This document shows, one piece after another, positions 16,800 to 25,513 of a stretch of DNA of 64,000 bases. The translations under genes were made by a program, and so were the position numbers. The notes under the pieces were generated by a model that searched no databases, was not told the origin of the DNA, and was given only the letters and a program-made list of their open reading frames with translations. The stretch's first letter is position 1. Each line of letters starts with the position of its first letter. Source of the DNA: an uncultured Lachnospiraceae bacterium (lineage in GTDB: Bacteria; Bacillota; Clostridia; Lachnospirales; Lachnospiraceae); NCBI GenBank assembly GCA_910584915.1, contig CAJUDM010000021.1, positions 1 to 64,000 on the forward strand. Reading direction: 5' to 3'.

Positions 16800-17575
16800 T
16801 TATCCTATCAGTACCTGTTTCCCGCTGAACGCGAATCCATATTTTTTGATCCGTTCTGCCGGAAATCCTTTGGCTGACAGCGCGGCATCGTATTTCTTCT
16901 CCTCGATCTGGCGCAGTGCGGCATGAACCGTATCTTCAAGGGTCTTTTCTTTCTGAGGGTTATTTACCTTGAATTCTATAATAATTGCGTCTTTATTGTA
17001 ATCATTGGTATCTGCGTTTCCGGTGCAGCATTTTGGCTCAAGCACCACATCATATCGCCCAAACGAGCTTGCTCGTTTTAGCTGCATCTCACGGTTGGAT
17101 GTAATGCTGTATTTATCCGCCAGATCCACCATTAACCCAAGAACAAAGCCAATGATAAAGCTCATCGCTTCGCGTTGAGCTAACCGCTCCGGCTCCGATT
17201 CTTCCGCGAGCAGCTGGCATATTTTTTCCCGTGCATGTCGATAGTCGCTTTCTTTTATATTGGCGAAGGAAAGGCTGATGACAGGATAGGTTCCCTGTAG
17301 CTGTCGGTACTTATAACTTCCGTCAGGGGATTTCTCCTGCAGATGGAAAAGTTTTCAAATAAACTTCCTTTTCCCGCATGTTCTATGGAAAAGAAATACT
17401 CTAACATGCTCATGTTCAGAGTTTTGCCAAAGCGTCTGGGGCGGGCGATCAGCGTGACCACATCCCTGTTTTCCCACCACTCCCTGATGAAATCTGTCTT
17501 GTCAATATAAAAACAGTCTGCCTGGATCAATTGCTCAAAATTCTGATAGCCGATGCCCACCGTCTTTGCCGCCAT
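16800..17575 (-). pseudogene. AAA-ATPase-like/PD-(D/E)XK nuclease protein, internally deleted and frameshifted
   Basis: The 5' part (17575 down to about 17330) reads MAAKTVGIGYQNFEQLIQAD...IARPRRFGKTLNMSMLEYFF, the start of AAA-ATPase_like proteins with the Walker A RRFGKT. Near 17330 a one-base shift moves the frame to RQLQGTYPVISLSFANIKES, and soon after, around 17165, the ATPase domain jumps straight into the C-terminal nuclease module (GRYDVVLEPK...AIIIEFKV). Intact relatives have about 500 residues or more, so a large central block is missing. Expected to be nonfunctional. Confidence 0.8.
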
Positions 17576-17598
17576 GTCGTACCTCCTGTATTCGGGAC

Positions 17599-18000
17599 TG
17601 CAATTTCGCTCGTTAACTCATGGCTGCCTGCGCAGCTGCGTCTCCTCGCTTCGCTCTGAGACTGGAATCTGCATTGCAGCTTATCACTGAATGACTCGCA
17701 AAATTGCGTTGCAATTTCGCTCGTTAACTCATGGCTGCCTGCGCAGCTGTGTCTCCTCGCTTCGCTCTGAGACTGGAATCTGCATTGCAGCTTATCACTG
17801 AATGACTCGCAAAATTGCGTTGCAATTTCGCTCGTTAACTCATGGCTGCCTGCGCAGCTGCGTCTCCTCGCTTCGCTCTGAGACTGGAATCTGCATTGCA
17901 GCTTATCACTGAATGACTCGCAAAATTGCGTTGCAATTTCGCTCGTTAACTCATGGCTGCTTACGCAGCTGCGTCTCCTCGCTTCGCTCTGAGACTGGAA
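17599..18000 (+). repeat. 111-bp tandem repeat, 3.6 copies
   Basis: Units start at 17599, 17710, 17821 and 17932 with an exact 111-base period; the last is truncated near 18000. Copies are nearly identical (for example TGCGTC versus TGTGTC). Each holds short dyads such as GCTGC..GCAGC. The array ends in a hairpin GGAAGCAG..CTGCTTCC (17997-18017) and CCATGAGTTA, the complement of TAACTCATGG in each unit. It occupies most of the gene-free stretch 17576-18113. No spacers, so not CRISPR. Confidence 0.9.
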
Positions 18001-18113
18001 GCAGCATAGCTGCTTCCCATGAGTTACATTATAGCATTTTATCGGAGGAATAAAAACCTTTTTTGCTTTTCAAATTTCTTCAAATTCCCGCCGATACCAC
18101 GCCGGTATCCGCA

Positions 18114-19481
18114 TCAATGCTCCTTTACCTTCTCAAACTTCAGCCGATACCGCGGCGGCATATTTTTTAACTCCGGCAGCAGGTTTGTATTCCGGTACAC
18201 CGAGAGAATGAGCCCGATATAGAGGAAATTGATCACAGTGCAGTTCAAACCGTAGGTCAGAAACGGCATATCGATGCCGACGATCGGACCCACGCCGAAG
18301 TTCATCGCCACATAGATCACGGTCTTCAGGATCAAGATACTGCTGCAGGAGATGCCTAGCAGGAAGCCCAGGCGGTTGCTCTGCGTGAGGGATATGTGGA
18401 GCGAGCGCACAAGGAAGGCGCAGACGGCGGCGACCACGGCGATCCCGATCAGAAGCCCGAAGTAGGATGTCAGGCAGATCAGCACATAGTCGCACCAGGC
18501 GCCGGCGATCTCACCGATCTGTCCGATGTCTCCGCCGCCGAGAAGGGAGGCGTCAGCGAGCTGGCTTCGGATCAGCAGAGTCTGGTAGGATGCTCCGCCT
18601 TCATAGGCGAAAGGGGAGAACATAACCTGAATACGCCGGATCTGATATTCCGCGAGGGAGAGAAAACGTCCCCCAAGGAGCAGTATATCTCCGAGAAACA
18701 GGGCGGGGATGCCGATGATAAAGGCGAGAAGCACGCCTGCCTGCATTTTTTTCCTGCCGCCGAAGATGCCCTTGAATGCCGCCGCAGTCAGGGTGATCAG
18801 ACATGCCATAAAGGTCAGGATCATGGCAGCGGATCTGTAATACCCGGCGAGCAGAAGGAGAAACATATGGAGGAAAAGGATTCCCAGCGCCTTCAGAATG
18901 CCTTTTGTCTTTTCGTCCCTGAAACGGTAGCAGATCGCGGCAAACAGAGGGACAAACAGAAAGCATACGGTCTGTCCGAGTATCAGATAATTGCTGTAAG
19001 GGGTATATGGCGGCATACGCAGAAAGAATATGCTGCCTGCCAGGTAAATTCCATAGATCTTCCATATGTGTTTTCCGAGGATGCGGTAGTCCGCAAAGTA
19101 GACGGACAGCATCACACACAGGCCGATCAGGTTGAAAAGGATCGTCCGCACACCGTAATCATTGGAAATTCTTAAATTGTCAAATCCGGAGCAGATGATA
19201 GTCTGCATGATGATGCCGATCACCGTCAGAGCCGCCATGGCGCCGAGCATCCAGATATCCGTCTTCGGGCGGTGTATCTTATTCAGTTTTGATCCCGCAT
19301 CCACAGGGTCTCCCATCTCCCTGACAGCGAGCAGTTCCGCCTCATCTTCCTCTTTTCCCTCTAATAGATAAGCCTCCTTCTGATCCTCGATATGGGCGCA
19401 TATCTCCGCCCGGACCAGTTCTTTCGCGTGTTTATTGCTGATCTGTTCGGTGAGGCTCTCCAAATATTCTGTTCTGTTCAT
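18114..19481 (-). CDS. FtsW/RodA/SpoVE-family (SEDS) protein with N-terminal permease-prefix domain
   Basis: 455 residues. The first 65 form a soluble helical prefix (MNRTEYLESLTEQISNKHAKELV...AELLAVREMGDP) seen in front of clostridial membrane proteins controlled by PadR regulators. About ten transmembrane segments follow, with SEDS features: QTLLIRSQLADASLLGGGDIG, Asp in WCDYVLICLTSYFGLLIG and GPIVGIDMPFLTYG. SEDS proteins polymerise peptidoglycan; this divergent one lacks the final GGS and has no partner penicillin-binding protein nearby. GAGGA precedes the ATG. Lies 81 bp after the PadR gene, its likely repressor. Confidence 0.8.
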   Translation of the reverse strand: MNRTEYLESLTEQISNKHAKELVRAEICAHIEDQKEAYLLEGKEEDEAELLAVREMGDPVDAGSKLNKIHRPKTDIWMLGAMAALTVIGIIMQTIICSGFDNLRISNDYGVRTILFNLIGLCVMLSVYFADYRILGKHIWKIYGIYLAGSIFFLRMPPYTPYSNYLILGQTVCFLFVPLFAAICYRFRDEKTKGILKALGILFLHMFLLLLAGYYRSAAMILTFMACLITLTAAAFKGIFGGRKKMQAGVLLAFIIGIPALFLGDILLLGGRFLSLAEYQIRRIQVMFSPFAYEGGASYQTLLIRSQLADASLLGGGDIGQIGEIAGAWCDYVLICLTSYFGLLIGIAVVAAVCAFLVRSLHISLTQSNRLGFLLGISCSSILILKTVIYVAMNFGVGPIVGIDMPFLTYGLNCTVINFLYIGLILSVYRNTNLLPELKNMPPRYRLKFEKVKEH

Positions 19482-19562
19482 AATGATTCCTCATTTCCGC
19501 GCACATTTTGCAAAGGATGGACCTGTGTCAGGTGCGCTCGGACACAGCCTGCTTTTTCTTGT

Positions 19563-19892
19563 CTATACACCGTAGCACAGAACGCCTGCCACCGCCTGGG
19601 AGTATTCCTGCCAGGAATTTTTTCTCTCCTGCAGTTCCTTCCTGCCTTTGCCTGTGATGGAATAGTATTTTCTGGTCTTTCCCTGAAACTCCTGCTCGTA
19701 GCAGGTCAGAAAACCCTTGTCCTCCATACCGTGAAGCAGTGGGTACAGGGTGCCGGCTTTCAGGGCAAAGATATTTTCGGAGCGCTTTTTCAGCTCCTCG
19801 ATCATTTCGTAACCGTACATATCCTTCTCGGATAACAGTTTGAGCAGCAGCATCGTGGTACTGCCGGAGACGAGACTTTTGTCGATTGCCAT
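19563..19892 (-). CDS. PadR-family transcriptional regulator
   Basis: 109 residues, a winged-helix PadR protein: MYGYEMIEELKKRSENIFALKAGTLYPLLHGMEDKGFLTCYEQ is the family core. ATG 19892 has AAAGGA upstream; longer frames to 20030 run through a hairpin element. A matching promoter with dyad sequences lies at 20067-20115. Pairing with a permease-prefix membrane protein is a common clostridial arrangement in which PadR represses both genes. Confidence 0.9.
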   Translation of the reverse strand: MAIDKSLVSGSTTMLLLKLLSEKDMYGYEMIEELKKRSENIFALKAGTLYPLLHGMEDKGFLTCYEQEFQGKTRKYYSITGKGRKELQERKNSWQEYSQAVAGVLCYGV

Positions 19893-19921
19893 AGTGGATT
19901 CCTTTCTTTTTTCATTTTTGT

Positions 19922-19951
19922 CAGGAGAATGCGTGAAACGGCATTTTCCTG
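19922..19951 (+). repeat. hairpin element also found at 43131
   Basis: CAGGAGAATGC pairs with GCATTTTCCTG around GTGAAACG. An almost identical hairpin (same stem, loop CTGAAATACG) occurs at 43131-43160. It lies in the 5' leader of the PadR transcript. Confidence 0.6.
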
Positions 19952-20066
19952 TGTAACGGCCCGCCGGAATAAAAGCAGGCGCGTCATAGTGTAATACTCC
20001 GCAGCAAAGCTGAATGTGTCCTCCGGACACATTGGTATTTACATCCTCACGGAAATAAATAGATGA

Positions 20067-20115
20067 TCGATATATCGATATTCTATATAATATATCGGAA
20101 ATCGATATATGTCAA
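20067..20115 (-). promoter_or_regulatory. PadR-type promoter/operator
   Basis: On the minus strand TTGACA (20115-20110), a 17-base spacer and TATTAT (20092-20087) form a promoter for padR. It is overlaid by dyads: TCGATATATCGA (20067-20078) and ATATATCG/CGATATAT (20090-20110). The overlap with the spacer and -10 suggests autorepression; the binding protein is inferred. The rest of 19893-20277 holds no gene. Confidence 0.6.
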
Positions 20116-20277
20116 GAGGAAGTTAAAATTTATCAGAGCAGTTTTTTAAAATTGACAGATATGTACGAAGCAGGCATAATAAAAGCATCAGGATATTCAG
20201 CGAAGCCTCCTTGCAGGCAGGCTGACTTCTGACAGGTTATATTTCTCACAGACAGGTTGAGAAAGGAGGGAGGAGGA

Positions 20278-20961
20278 ATGTTAAAAAAGCTGTTTGGGAT
20301 AGACAGCAGTTTTGTCGGTGTCATGGAAAAACTGGCGGATCTCATGATATTGAGTGTTTTGTGGCTGATCTGTTCCCTGCCGGTGTTTACGCTCGCCGCG
20401 TCCACTTCGGCGCTGTATTACGGGGTTGTGAAATGCGTGCGCAGGGAGCATGGAACGGTGCTGCATGAATTTTTTGGATTTTTGAGATCCAACTGGAAGA
20501 CGGGGGCGGGAGTCAGTGCCTGTTATCTGTTTCTGGGGGGGTTGACGGTGCTCAATATCTGGGCTGTGACGCAGATGGAAGCAGGTTCTGCGCTGCGTGC
20601 GGCCTACAGAGTGGAGTCCGTATGGGTGGGCCTGATGTTTTTATTTTTGAGCATCTATCTGTTCCCGGTATTCTCCAGATTTCAGTATGGGATATTGGAG
20701 AGTGTGAAGATGAGCCTTCTGCTGTCATGGCGGCATACAATAGTTTCGCTTGTCATGACAATGGGGTTTGGATCTGTGGCATGGCTGATCTTTCGTTTTC
20801 CAGTGTCTGTTCTGATCCTTCCTGGCATATGGATGTTTTTTCTATCTTTTGGCATGGAAAGGATATTCAGAAAATACATGAAAGAACCGGAGGAAGGGGA
20901 AGAAATCCCGTGGTATTGGGAGGACAGGAAAGAAATTGTGCAAGATAACGAAAAAAAATGA
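20278..20961 (+). CDS. YesL-like membrane protein (DUF624)
   Basis: 227 residues with four to five transmembrane segments. MLKKLFGIDSSFVGVMEKLADLMILSVLWLICSLPVFTLAASTSAL is the DUF624/YesL start. YesL-type proteins accompany carbohydrate ABC transporters in Firmicutes and have no proven biochemical role. ATG 20278 has AGGAGG eight bases upstream; the frame can be extended to a TTG at 20257 but that lacks a ribosome site. It precedes the sugar importer, from which it is separated by a new promoter. Confidence 0.8.
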   Translation: MLKKLFGIDSSFVGVMEKLADLMILSVLWLICSLPVFTLAASTSALYYGVVKCVRREHGTVLHEFFGFLRSNWKTGAGVSACYLFLGGLTVLNIWAVTQMEAGSALRAAYRVESVWVGLMFLFLSIYLFPVFSRFQYGILESVKMSLLLSWRHTIVSLVMTMGFGSVAWLIFRFPVSVLILPGIWMFFLSFGMERIFRKYMKEPEEGEEIPWYWEDRKEIVQDNEKK

Positions 20962-20985
20962 TTTCAACAAAATAAAATATAGATA

Positions 20986-21014
20986 TTGACAAATGGAAAG
21001 AAGTGCTGTAGACT
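20986..21014 (+). promoter_or_regulatory. promoter of the arabinofuranoside importer
   Basis: TTGACA (20986-20991), 17-base spacer, TAGACT (21009-21014), upstream of the binding-protein gene, with about 165 bases of leader. Confidence 0.65.
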
Positions 21015-21054
21015 GAAAATGTAAAAAACGACGGTTTATTTTTTTACGATGAAG

Positions 21055-21147
21055 TTTAAACGATTAAATAAAAATTGGGTGCAGAAAATCAGCATATTAA
21101 AATGTTGTTTCCTGCATTTAAACAGAAAAATAATTTAAACGATTAAG
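21055..21147 (+). promoter_or_regulatory. pair of LacI-type operators
   Basis: TTTAAACGATTAAA (21055-21068) and TTTAAACGATTAAG (21134-21147) are near-identical, CG-centred, nearly palindromic boxes 79 bases apart in the leader of the importer. They fit binding by the LacI-family regulator encoded at 24468, possibly with DNA looping (79 bases is about 7.5 helical turns). Binding is inferred. Confidence 0.6.
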
Positions 21148-21182
21148 TAGAAAAATAGACAAAAACGAGAAGGAGGATTTTT

Positions 21183-22493
21183 ATGAAAGCAAAAAAGTTG
21201 GCGGCAATGTTGATGACGACGGTCCTGGCTTGCGGCATGCTGGCAGGCTGTGGTTCCTCAGGGCAGGAAAGCAGTGAACCGGCTGCTGAGGCTCCCGCAG
21301 AGGAAGCAGGGGAAGCTTCTGCTGAGGCTCCCGCGGAGGGCGGCGGAAAGATCACGATCTGCACATGGAACGAGCAGAATCCGAACGATGACCTGAATAT
21401 GTATCTGCAGTGCGAAAAGGCTACCGGAGTGGATCTGGAAGTCACAGTGATTCCGGAGAGCGATTACTCTTCCAAATTAAATCAGATGGTGGCTACAGGA
21501 GATGATTCCATCGATGTTTATATCATCTGGGAGAGTGATATCGCGAACTTTGCGGAAGCAGGCGGAATCTTACCGCTTGATGATTACCTGGAGGGATCGG
21601 ACATTGACACCGGTGATTTTATTGACGCGGTGGCTAAGCTTTCCGACGGACTGGGCGCAACCTATGGACTTCCCTGGTGTGCGGCTACAGAGATCCTTTT
21701 CTATAACCAGGACATGTTTGACGCAGCGGGACTTGACTATCCGACAAACGACTGGGCTTATGCGGACTTCCTGGCAGCGGCAGAGAAGCTGACGCAGAAG
21801 GACGGGGATAACACGAGCGTATATGGATGTGCGCTTCCGAATGTTCAGACCTGGTGGGCAGGTATCGGCGGAGCAGGCGATCAGATCTATGATCCGGCTA
21901 CGGGACAGCTTGTGATCGGAGCGGGTGCGGAAGAGTTCGTCGGTGACTGTGCGGATATGGTGAGCAAAGGGATCATGCCGGAACCGTCCTCCGATACCGC
22001 GGATCTGTTCGCGTCAGGCAAGGCGGCTATGGCATGGGCAGGAAGCTGGAATATCGGGACATACGGCGATACGCTCGGTTTCAACTGGGATATTGCGACG
22101 CTTCCGACAAATAAAGTGAAATACAATACGTTACATACCGGTTTCTACACGATCAATGCGAACAGCAAGGATCCGGAGAATGCATGGAAAGTGGTTGAAT
22201 ATCTGATGAGCAAGGAAGGTCAGACGATCAACTCCAAGGCGAGCGGCAATATGTCTGCGCTGAAGACCATTGCGGAAGAAGGAGCGTGGAAGGTGGAATC
22301 GGCCACAACGATCGAAAACTGGGATGCGATGACGGATTCTCTTGCGGCGGGAATCTTCGGATATACCTGTCTGCCGGCGGGTGTGACCGGCAATGCGGTC
22401 AGCAATTTCAATTCTGCGGCAATGGGGCAGTCAACCCCTGAAGAGGCAGTGAAGGCTTCCTCGGATTACGCGGCGGAGACGATCGGTTACTAG
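21183..22493 (+). CDS. sugar ABC transporter substrate-binding lipoprotein (family 1)
   Basis: 436 residues. Signal peptide with lipobox LAGC (Cys23), then a Glu/Ala-rich linker and an extracellular solute-binding domain of the maltose/multiple-sugar type (ITICTWNEQNPND, MVATGDDSIDVYIIWESD, AMAWAGSWNIGTYG). It should capture an oligosaccharide for the two permeases that follow. AAGGAGG precedes the ATG. No ATPase is encoded here, so a shared MsmX-type ATPase elsewhere is likely. Confidence 0.9.
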   Translation: MKAKKLAAMLMTTVLACGMLAGCGSSGQESSEPAAEAPAEEAGEASAEAPAEGGGKITICTWNEQNPNDDLNMYLQCEKATGVDLEVTVIPESDYSSKLNQMVATGDDSIDVYIIWESDIANFAEAGGILPLDDYLEGSDIDTGDFIDAVAKLSDGLGATYGLPWCAATEILFYNQDMFDAAGLDYPTNDWAYADFLAAAEKLTQKDGDNTSVYGCALPNVQTWWAGIGGAGDQIYDPATGQLVIGAGAEEFVGDCADMVSKGIMPEPSSDTADLFASGKAAMAWAGSWNIGTYGDTLGFNWDIATLPTNKVKYNTLHTGFYTINANSKDPENAWKVVEYLMSKEGQTINSKASGNMSALKTIAEEGAWKVESATTIENWDAMTDSLAAGIFGYTCLPAGVTGNAVSNFNSAAMGQSTPEEAVKASSDYAAETIGY

Positions 22494-22502
22494 AAAATTA
22501 TG

Positions 22503-22536
22503 AAAAGGGCATTTCCCTTTGGGATCTGCCCTTTTT
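22503..22536 (+). terminator. intercistronic terminator-like hairpin
   Basis: AAAAGGGCA (22503-22511) pairs with TGCCCTTTTT (22527-22536) between binding-protein and permease genes. Such hairpins commonly let the binding protein be made in excess over the permeases. Confidence 0.75.
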
Positions 22537-22556
22537 AAAGAAGGGGAGGTATTGGG

Positions 22557-23483
22557 ATGGCAAACAGGAAAAGGACAAAAACATCTTCCTCGATCCGAAG
22601 AAAAGATACCAGGACGGCATATGCGTTTATTTCTCCGTGGATCATAGGATTTGTCTGTTTTACGTTGTTTCCGATCATATTTATGTTTCGCGTCAGCCTG
22701 ACAAACCGGAAATTGAACGGTGTGTCCGAGTTCAGCGGGATGCAGAATTATGTCAATATGTTTAAGAGCGGGATTTTCTGGAATTCCATATGGGTGACTC
22801 TGTTTTTCACGATCGTCATGGTGATCGTGACCACCATATGGGCGGTTATCATGGCGCTTTTGTTAAACCAGAAGCAGAAGCTGAACGGGATCTTCCAGTT
22901 TTGTTATTTTCTTCCTTCCGTGATCCCGTCCGTGGCGTTAGCGTATGCGTTCCGGACGATCTTTGGAAAGGAAGCGGGACTGTTCAACGCATTTCTGTCG
23001 ATTTTTGCTGGAAAAAATGTGGCGGTCAACTGGCTGTATGACCATGCGACTGTCTATATGGTAGTCTTTTTTATCACTTTGTTTACTTATAATACAGGTC
23101 AGATGATGCTGATCTTCCGCTCGGGGTTGAGCGATGTTCCGATGGAACTCTATGAAGCCTGCGAACTGGATGGAGCAGGGGCAGCTAAAAAGTTTTTCAG
23201 CGTGACACTGCCGATGATCTCTCCGCTTGTGCTGTTCAACGCTGTAAACGGCTGCGTCAGTGCATTAAACGGTTCTTTTGCCCTGCTGTATCCGCTGACG
23301 GGGGAGAGCGGCAATCCGGATGGCATGACGCAGGTCTTAAGCCTTCTGATCTATAAGGAGGCGTTCAGCAATATGAAGGTGGGTTACTCCTGCGCGCTTT
23401 CGGTTGTCCTGTTTCTGATCGCTGCGCTTTTTGGAGCACTGTTGTTCGGATTGTCACAGAAACTTGTATATTATGAAAACTGA
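22557..23483 (+). CDS. carbohydrate ABC transporter permease, first subunit
   Basis: 308 residues, six predicted transmembrane helices, MalF/UgpA type. The EAA loop that contacts the ATPase reads ELYEACELDGAGAAKKFFSVTLPMISP. A basic N-terminus (RKRTKTSSSIRRK) precedes the first helix. GGGGAGG precedes the ATG. It partners with the next gene, 13 bp downstream. Confidence 0.93.
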   Translation: MANRKRTKTSSSIRRKDTRTAYAFISPWIIGFVCFTLFPIIFMFRVSLTNRKLNGVSEFSGMQNYVNMFKSGIFWNSIWVTLFFTIVMVIVTTIWAVIMALLLNQKQKLNGIFQFCYFLPSVIPSVALAYAFRTIFGKEAGLFNAFLSIFAGKNVAVNWLYDHATVYMVVFFITLFTYNTGQMMLIFRSGLSDVPMELYEACELDGAGAAKKFFSVTLPMISPLVLFNAVNGCVSALNGSFALLYPLTGESGNPDGMTQVLSLLIYKEAFSNMKVGYSCALSVVLFLIAALFGALLFGLSQKLVYYEN

Positions 23484-23495
23484 CTGGGAGGGACT

Positions 23496-24347
23496 ATGAA
23501 ATCTGCAAAAACAAAAAAGAGAGTGAGTCAGCTGTGGCTGTATCTTCTGAAAACGATCGTTGCCGTGATCATGTTTCTTCCGATCATCTGGATCGCCACG
23601 GGAGGCTTTAAGACACTGACGGAGTTTACGACTTCGTCCAGGATCATTCCACAGAATTTTACACTGGAGAATTTTACATATATCTTTCGGAGCTCCAATA
23701 TTTTTCTCTATGTGAGAAATACGGTGCTCCTGATGCTCGGCACAACGATCGGCACGCTGTTTTCTTCATCGCTCGTGGCGTATCCGCTTGCGCGTATGGA
23801 ATTTAAAGGGAAGAATCTGATCTTTTCCATTATCATCGCGACAATGATGATCCCCAATATCGCGCTGATCATCCCGCAGTATATCATGTTTGGAAAGATC
23901 GGCTGGCTGGATTCGCTGCTGCCGATGATCATACCGGCTTTTTTCGCGTATCCGTATAATGTGTTCCTCTTCAGACAGTACTTTCGGTCGATCCCGAAGG
24001 AACTTGATGAGTCGGCGACGATCGACGGATGCAGCCGGGTACAGATCTTTTTTAAAGTGCTTGTGCCTCTGTCCAAACCGACATACGCGACGATCGCGGT
24101 GCTTTCCTGCGTGTTCTGGTGGAATGAACTGACGCAGCCGGTATTCTACATCAACAGTGATGAGTGGAGGACACTGACGATGGCGCTGATGACCAGTTAC
24201 ATGTATACTTCCGGCAATGCCTTTGTCATCAACTGGCCGTCCATCATGGCGGCGGCAACGCTGATGATCCTGCCGCCCATGCTGTTATATTTTTTCGGAA
24301 ACAGATTTCTGGTCGGCGGTATCAAGACGACCGGCCTGAAGGGGTGA
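23496..24347 (+). CDS. carbohydrate ABC transporter permease, second subunit
   Basis: 283 residues, six transmembrane helices, MalG/UgpE type. EAA loop: ELDESATIDGCSRVQIFFKVLVPLSKPTYATIAV; the C-terminus RFLVGGIKTTGLKG is typical. GGAGGG precedes the ATG. Completes the membrane channel with the preceding subunit. Confidence 0.94.
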   Translation: MKSAKTKKRVSQLWLYLLKTIVAVIMFLPIIWIATGGFKTLTEFTTSSRIIPQNFTLENFTYIFRSSNIFLYVRNTVLLMLGTTIGTLFSSSLVAYPLARMEFKGKNLIFSIIIATMMIPNIALIIPQYIMFGKIGWLDSLLPMIIPAFFAYPYNVFLFRQYFRSIPKELDESATIDGCSRVQIFFKVLVPLSKPTYATIAVLSCVFWWNELTQPVFYINSDEWRTLTMALMTSYMYTSGNAFVINWPSIMAAATLMILPPMLLYFFGNRFLVGGIKTTGLKG

Positions 24348-24467
24348 GACGGAAAGCAATTCAGCTTTGCACTGTTTTGTGGGTGAGATCGTTTTGTTAG
24401 TGATTTGGGCCCCTTCGATTCTTGACAGAAAATACCGGAAATGTCAAAATGAGGAGGGGTGTGCGAT

Positions 24468-25499
24468 ATGACATTAAAAGAAATTGCGGCAAAAGCCGGC
24501 GTGTCTACAGCGACTGTTTCTTATGTATTAAACGGAAGTGCCAGAGTCAGCGATGAGACGAGGCAGAAGATCGAAAAGATCGTGAAAGAGACCGGATATC
24601 GTTCCAACATACTGGCGCAGAGCCTCAGAAAGAGCAGGACATCGCTGATCGGTGTTCTGGTGGAGGATGTGACTGTGTGGCATACCGCCTATGTCATCGA
24701 TGGCATTCATTCGCTGGCGGAGGAGAAAGGCTACCATACGATCCTGAGCAATCTGCGGCTTTTGAGCAAGATTGAGTCGCAGTTTGAGCATATATCCAAA
24801 TTTCAGAAAGATATTGACAAGGCGGTGGATATTCTGCTGCGCATGAGGGTGGACGGGATCATCTATGTCGGGATGCATGACCGTGAGATATGGGATGTAC
24901 TGCACGATATAGATAAGCCGGTGGTCTACTGTTACTGCTATACGGTGGGGGAGGGATCGAGTGTGCGCTACAGCAACGAGAAAGCCGCCTATCAGGTCAC
25001 AAAAAATTTTCTGAAGAAAGGGCACCGTTATTTTGCGGTAGTCAAAGGCTCCGAGCAGTCCGAGCCGGCAGCCATGCGCATGAGGGGGATCGAGCATGCA
25101 CTGAAAGAGGCGGATATTGTGCTGGAGAAAAGAAATATCATCACCGGGAACTGGAAATATAAAGAGACAAGAGCTCAGGTGCAGGAGATGCTAAAACGTC
25201 AGGACTGCCCCAGAGCGTTTATAGCCATGAACGATGAGATGGCGGTGGCGGTGAGGGATGCGGCGCTTGAAGCCGGACTTCAGATACCGGATGATCTTTC
25301 TGTGGCGGGGTTTGACAATTCGGATATTGTACACTATGGTATGCCGAAGATCACAACGGTTGACAGGCCCCTGCAGGGAATGGGCTATAAGGCGATGGAA
25401 CTTTTGTTGGATAAAATTGAAAATAATTATGATGGAGATGTGAATATTACGCTTCCATGCAGGATAATCGAGGGGACGTCGATTAAAGTGTTGGATTAA
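24468..25499 (+). CDS. LacI-family transcriptional regulator
   Basis: 343 residues. The N-terminal helix-turn-helix and hinge (MTLKEIAAKAGVSTATVSYVLNGS) is followed by a periplasmic-binding-like sensor domain (GVLVEDVTVWHTAYVIDGIH; AGFDNSDIVHYGMPKITTVDRP). ATG 24468 is preferred to GTG 24459 by its spacing from GAGGAGGGG. Sits between importer and GH127 genes, so it probably senses an arabinose-containing sugar and acts on the boxes at 21055 and 21134. Confidence 0.92.
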   Translation: MTLKEIAAKAGVSTATVSYVLNGSARVSDETRQKIEKIVKETGYRSNILAQSLRKSRTSLIGVLVEDVTVWHTAYVIDGIHSLAEEKGYHTILSNLRLLSKIESQFEHISKFQKDIDKAVDILLRMRVDGIIYVGMHDREIWDVLHDIDKPVVYCYCYTVGEGSSVRYSNEKAAYQVTKNFLKKGHRYFAVVKGSEQSEPAAMRMRGIEHALKEADIVLEKRNIITGNWKYKETRAQVQEMLKRQDCPRAFIAMNDEMAVAVRDAALEAGLQIPDDLSVAGFDNSDIVHYGMPKITTVDRPLQGMGYKAMELLLDKIENNYDGDVNITLPCRIIEGTSIKVLD

Positions 25500-25513
25500 G
25501 AAAGGAATATGTG

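Noticed and set aside
17599..18000. Tandem array considered as CRISPR
   Set aside because: Units are contiguous 111-mers without variable spacers and there are no cas genes.
18396..19175. 259-codon plus-strand frame
   Set aside because: Antisense shadow of the FtsW/RodA-like gene; no start context and no family match.
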